Assembly (NCBI GenBank): GCA_046726955.1
Contig: JBKPBQ010000371.1
Location: forward strand, 1 to 6,565
Reading direction: 5' to 3'
Origin: CAVPGH01 sp046726955
GTDB lineage: Bacteria > Acidobacteriota > Vicinamibacteria > Fen-336
Length of the DNA: 6,565 nt
Shown here: positions 5,485 to 6,565 of the stretch, piece by piece
Layout of the letters: every line of letters begins with the position of its first letter
Position numbering within the stretch: the first letter of the stretch is position 1
Notes under the pieces: model-generated
The model's input: only the letters and a program-made list of their open reading frames with translations
Databases searched by the model: none
What the model was told of the DNA's origin: nothing
Position numbers and translations under genes: made by a program

Positions 5485-6565
5485 CTAGACGGCCTCGAGG
5501 ACCTGCCGGGCGGCGCGCACTCCGTTCCGCGTCGCCCCTGGCCAGTTCTGGTGGCCTTCCAGCTCGGAATGGCCGAACGCGATCCGTCCGAACCGATCGC
5601 GCACGACGTCGCGGGCCGCGGGACGCCCGTCCTCGCCGAAGTAGAAGCCGGGCTGTGGGTTGACGTACGCGTGGCCCCAGCGGTTCAGGATGATGCCGGC
5701 GATGTCGCGCCGCGCGTCGAAGCCGACCGCGCCGAAGAGACGCGCCATCTGGGCCCGGATCTCGCGCTCGTAGTCGGCGAAGCTCTTGCCGAGAAGCTCC
5801 GTGCGACCGCGCGCGCCCTGCTCGGCCGCGGGAAGCCCGGGGTAGTAGAGGGGGACGTAGAACGTGAGGACGATCGGGCGATCGGGGTCGAGCGGCGGTC
5901 TGTAATCGCCAACCAGCATCGGTCGCCTTATGTTGCAGGAGAAGCCGAAGCCGGACGACCAGCGACAAGCGGTGATCCCGAGCTTGTCCAGGAAGCGCCA
6001 GTTCGTGAGTGCCACGTTGGCGACGAGGAGCGCCGAATGGTGGAACCGCGCGAAAGCCTCGGCGTGAGCGGAGGGCAGACCCGAGACCACGTGCTTGTTC
6101 ACCCAGCTGCCGGTCGCCATCACGACCGCGCGGGCGCGCAGCTGCTCCAGCTTTCCCTCGCGCACGTAGCGCACGCGCACGAGGTCGGCGCGCGCGGGCT
6201 CGCCTTCGTGCTCGACGCCGACGACCGTCGCCCGCAGGCGGATCCTCACGTCCTGACCCTTACGATCGAGCGAGTCGAAGTCGACGTGCCGGTTGAGCAC
6301 GTCGGCGAACGCCGTGCTGCCCTGGATCGCGGCCGGGATCATCGCCTTGACGAAGTAGCGGGCGAAGCCGTCGTTGCCCCCGGGGAACGAGTGCAGCTGC
6401 GGATATCGCGCGCTCGGACCCGCGAACGCCTTCACGCCAGGCATGAGCAACGAGAGGCAGCCGTAGGCCGAGATTGCGTCGCAGCCGAGACCCACGGCCG
6501 CGGCCAGGATGGGGTCGGCATATGCCGTGACCTCGGGCCGCAGCGAAAGGGTCTTCTCGAGGAAG
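5485..6565 (-). CDS. FAD-dependent amine oxidoreductase, spermidine dehydrogenase-like; N-terminal part outside the window
   Basis: The reverse-strand frame is open from the right edge to a TAG at 5487-5485, giving 359 visible residues. GTG 6495 is only an internal codon, since the frame runs on upstream with family-like sequence ('LRPEVTAYADPILAAAVGLG'). The pattern follows flavoproteins related to spermidine dehydrogenase (family length about 600): 'FPGGNDGFARYFVKAMIP' at visible residues 60-77, the substrate-domain strand 'VRIRLRATVVGVEH', 'VVMATGSW' near 147-154, 'LVANVALTNWRFLDKLGI', 'ILNRWGHAY', and the C-terminal FAD-contacting segment 'FGRIAFGHSELEGHQNWPGA' ending in a helix 'GVRAARQVLEAV'. 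The N-terminal GxGxxG dinucleotide-binding motif should lie beyond the window. Predicted reaction: oxidation of a polyamine or other amine with FAD; the substrate is unproven. It converges on mrfB with 16 bp between stops and is not part of that operon. Confidence 0.82.
   Translation of the reverse strand, partial: FLEKTLSLRPEVTAYADPILAAAVGLGCDAISAYGCLSLLMPGVKAFAGPSARYPQLHSFPGGNDGFARYFVKAMIPAAIQGSTAFADVLNRHVDFDSLDRKGQDVRIRLRATVVGVEHEGEPARADLVRVRYVREGKLEQLRARAVVMATGSWVNKHVVSGLPSAHAEAFARFHHSALLVANVALTNWRFLDKLGITACRWSSGFGFSCNIRRPMLVGDYRPPLDPDRPIVLTFYVPLYYPGLPAAEQGARGRTELLGKSFADYEREIRAQMARLFGAVGFDARRDIAGIILNRWGHAYVNPQPGFYFGEDGRPAARDVVRDRFGRIAFGHSELEGHQNWPGATRNGVRAARQVLEAV

Overview
This is a GC-rich, densely coding bacterial window with third codon positions dominated by G and C. 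It holds five protein genes, no RNA genes, no CRISPR array and no recognisable insertion sequence. The composition, the poly-G palindrome inside a gene and the protein families present fit an uncultured soil or sediment lineage, such as Rokubacteria/Methylomirabilota, Acidobacteriota or the former Deltaproteobacteria. That placement is an impression, since no marker gene is present.

Layout: (1) The left edge to 526 (+) is the 3' part of a helical-repeat (HEAT/LRV-like) protein. (2) A gap of about 130 bp follows, with an inverted repeat and no clear promoter. (3) Positions 659-5468 (+) carry three genes separated by only 2 bp each: a MrfA/YprA-type DEAH-box DNA helicase with a four-cysteine C-terminal zinc site; an apparently exported PqqB-like metallo-beta-lactamase-fold protein; and a MrfB/YprB-type DEDD exonuclease with TPR-like repeats. 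(4) Converging on it across a 16-bp gap, 5485 to the right edge (-), is the C-terminal part of an FAD-dependent amine oxidoreductase resembling spermidine dehydrogenase.

In Bacillus subtilis the homologous helicase and exonuclease (MrfA and MrfB) form a two-gene operon that repairs mitomycin C DNA damage without the UvrABC route. Here the same pair appears to be co-transcribed but is split by a predicted extracytoplasmic hydrolase, which is the most interesting arrangement in the window. The second unusual feature is an in-frame insertion in the helicase's C-terminal domain. It is made of G6/G7/C6 runs that can form two mutually exclusive 8-bp hairpins or a G-quadruplex, and it encodes a Gly-rich linker just before the zinc-binding core. 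It resembles a palindromic repeat element that has entered a coding region.
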